From JAKAGZ01 sp964412105 (GTDB taxonomy: Bacteria; Bacteroidota; Ignavibacteria; Ignavibacteriales; Ignavibacteriaceae), in assembly GCA_964412105.1 (NCBI GenBank), contig CAYPNM010000095.1:1-6698 (forward strand): a DNA stretch of 6,698 nt, written 5' to 3'. Below are positions 5,734-6,698 of this stretch, piece after piece. The position numbers were made by a program, and so were the translations under genes. Below the pieces are notes generated by a model. That model was not told the origin of the DNA. It ran no database searches and was given only the letters and a program-made list of their open reading frames with translations. The first letter of the stretch is position 1, and every line of letters starts with the position of its first letter.

Positions 5734-6698
5734 GTGGTAGTAGTACTTGAAAAAAACGTCAGCCAGGAACAATTAGAAAATATTATTAAACATCTGGAAG
5801 ATTGTAATTTTGCGGTTCATAAATCAACGGGGGAAGAGCAGATAGTTCTGGGCGCAATTGGCGTCCAACCTAATTTTGATATAAGAAGAATAAAAATTCT
5901 TGACGGTGTAGCAGAAGTTTACCGTATAACAGAACCATTTAAACTTGCCAGCAGAAGTTTTAAGAAAGAAAATACTGAAATTAAAATAAAAGATGTTGTT
6001 ATTGGGGGCAAGGAAGTTGTAATGATGGCCGGGCCCTGTTCTGTCGAAAACGAAGAGCAGATTTTTGCAATAGCTGAGATAGTTTCAAAGGCTGGTGCAA
6101 AAATTTTAAGAGGAGGAGCATTCAAGCCAAGAACCTCTCCATATTCCTTCCAGGGTTTGGGCGAGGAAGGCTTAAAACTTATGCGCAATGCGGCTGATAA
6201 ATATGGATTGCTTGTTATTACAGAGGTAATGGAATCAAGCAATATCGATCTGGTTGAAAAATATGCCGACATTTTCCAGGTCGGTGCAAGAAATATGCAG
6301 AACTTTCCTTTACTTCGCGATCTCGGTAAAACGACCAAGCCAATAATGCTGAAGAGGGGTTTATCAGCAACAGTTGAAGATCTTTTAATGTCTGCGGAAT
6401 ATATCCTTTCAAGCGGGAATAAAGAGGTTATGCTATGTGAAAGGGGAATAAGAACTTTTGAAACTTTCACAAGAAATACATTTGATCTTTCTGCAATTCC
6501 GGTTATTCATAAACGCAGCCATCTCTCTATAATTGCCGATCCTTCGCACGCAACAGGATTACGGGATAAAGTTCTTCCGATGGCCCGCGCAGCAGTAGCT
6601 GCAGGAGCAGACGGCCTTATGGTTGAAGTTCACAATGATCCGGAAAAGGCTTTATCTGACGGTCCCCAAGCACTACTTCCCGATCAATTTGCTGAGCT
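5734..6698 (+). CDS. aroF: 3-deoxy-7-phosphoheptulonate (DAHP) synthase, type I-beta, with regulatory domain (C-terminus cut)
   Basis: DAHP synthase joins phosphoenolpyruvate and erythrose 4-phosphate in the first step of the shikimate pathway to aromatic amino acids. Here 321 codons are visible. Residues 1-70 (VVVLEKNVSQEQLENI to RITEPFKLASR) resemble the ferredoxin-like regulatory domain of the Thermotoga maritima enzyme, where tyrosine binding causes feedback inhibition. The barrel then shows AGPCSVE (99-105), ILRGGAFKPRTSPYSFQGLG (124-143), QVGARNMQNF (182-191), LKRG (206-209), CERGIRTFE (235-243), ADPSHATG (268-275) and EVH (298-300). The metal ligands Cys102, His272, Glu298 and Asp309 sit at the same numbers as I recall for T. 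maritima, so there are no indels over this span. About 17 residues are missing past the window. KdsA is excluded by the regulatory domain and the KPRTSP motif. It starts at GTG, 17 bp after the lipoprotein gene. A longer aromatic operon downstream is possible but unseen. Confidence 0.96.
   Translation, partial: MVVVLEKNVSQEQLENIIKHLEDCNFAVHKSTGEEQIVLGAIGVQPNFDIRRIKILDGVAEVYRITEPFKLASRSFKKENTEIKIKDVVIGGKEVVMMAGPCSVENEEQIFAIAEIVSKAGAKILRGGAFKPRTSPYSFQGLGEEGLKLMRNAADKYGLLVITEVMESSNIDLVEKYADIFQVGARNMQNFPLLRDLGKTTKPIMLKRGLSATVEDLLMSAEYILSSGNKEVMLCERGIRTFETFTRNTFDLSAIPVIHKRSHLSIIADPSHATGLRDKVLPMARAAVAAGADGLMVEVHNDPEKALSDGPQALLPDQFAE

Noticed and set aside
5919..6470. Antisense ORFs of 183 and 64 codons opposite aroF
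   Set aside because: The plus strand encodes an unmistakable DAHP synthase through the whole span; the antisense translations are serine/isoleucine-rich and match nothing I know.

Overview
The window comes from an AT-rich bacterial chromosome. The gene set suggests the Bacteroidota/Chlorobi (FCB) lineage, and Ignavibacteria-like bacteria seem most plausible. The supporting features are a GSDH-type secreted sugar dehydrogenase, an LNSC lipobox lipoprotein of the DUF1684 family, a T. maritima-like DAHP synthase, and A/T-rich AAAAGTT tracts. Clear Shine-Dalgarno sites before most genes fit Ignavibacteria or Chlorobi better than classical Bacteroidia. This placement is inference from gene content, not a phylogeny.

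The left part (1-1880) is read on the minus strand. In transcription order it holds an esterase-fold alpha/beta hydrolase (1880-1158), a stand-alone class I glutamine-amidotransferase-like protein (1067-258), and the first 50 codons of a secreted glucose/sorbosone dehydrogenase-like protein (151-1, cut by the window edge). The first two probably act together. The hydrolase has Gly where the family has its nucleophilic Ser, and the amidotransferase-like protein keeps a Cys/His/Glu triad but lacks both glycines of the usual nucleophile elbow.

The middle (1881-2455) is a 575-bp divergent intergenic region. It carries a clean tandem array of ten 11-bp units (2056-2165, consensus CAATAGCAGCG) and, near mutS, AT-rich sequence with an imperfect palindrome. 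No convincing gene lies in it.

The right part (2456-6698) is a plus-strand operon-like run with gaps of about 20 bp: mutS (complete DNA mismatch recognition ATPase), a DUF1684 lipoprotein of unknown function, and aroF (DAHP synthase with an N-terminal regulatory domain, missing only about 17 C-terminal residues at the window edge). These are housekeeping functions with no obvious common pathway. I see no tRNA, rRNA, CRISPR array, insertion sequence or phage gene. The most unusual items are the 11-bp array and the altered active sites of the left-hand pair; I did not find a clearly new defence or mobile system.
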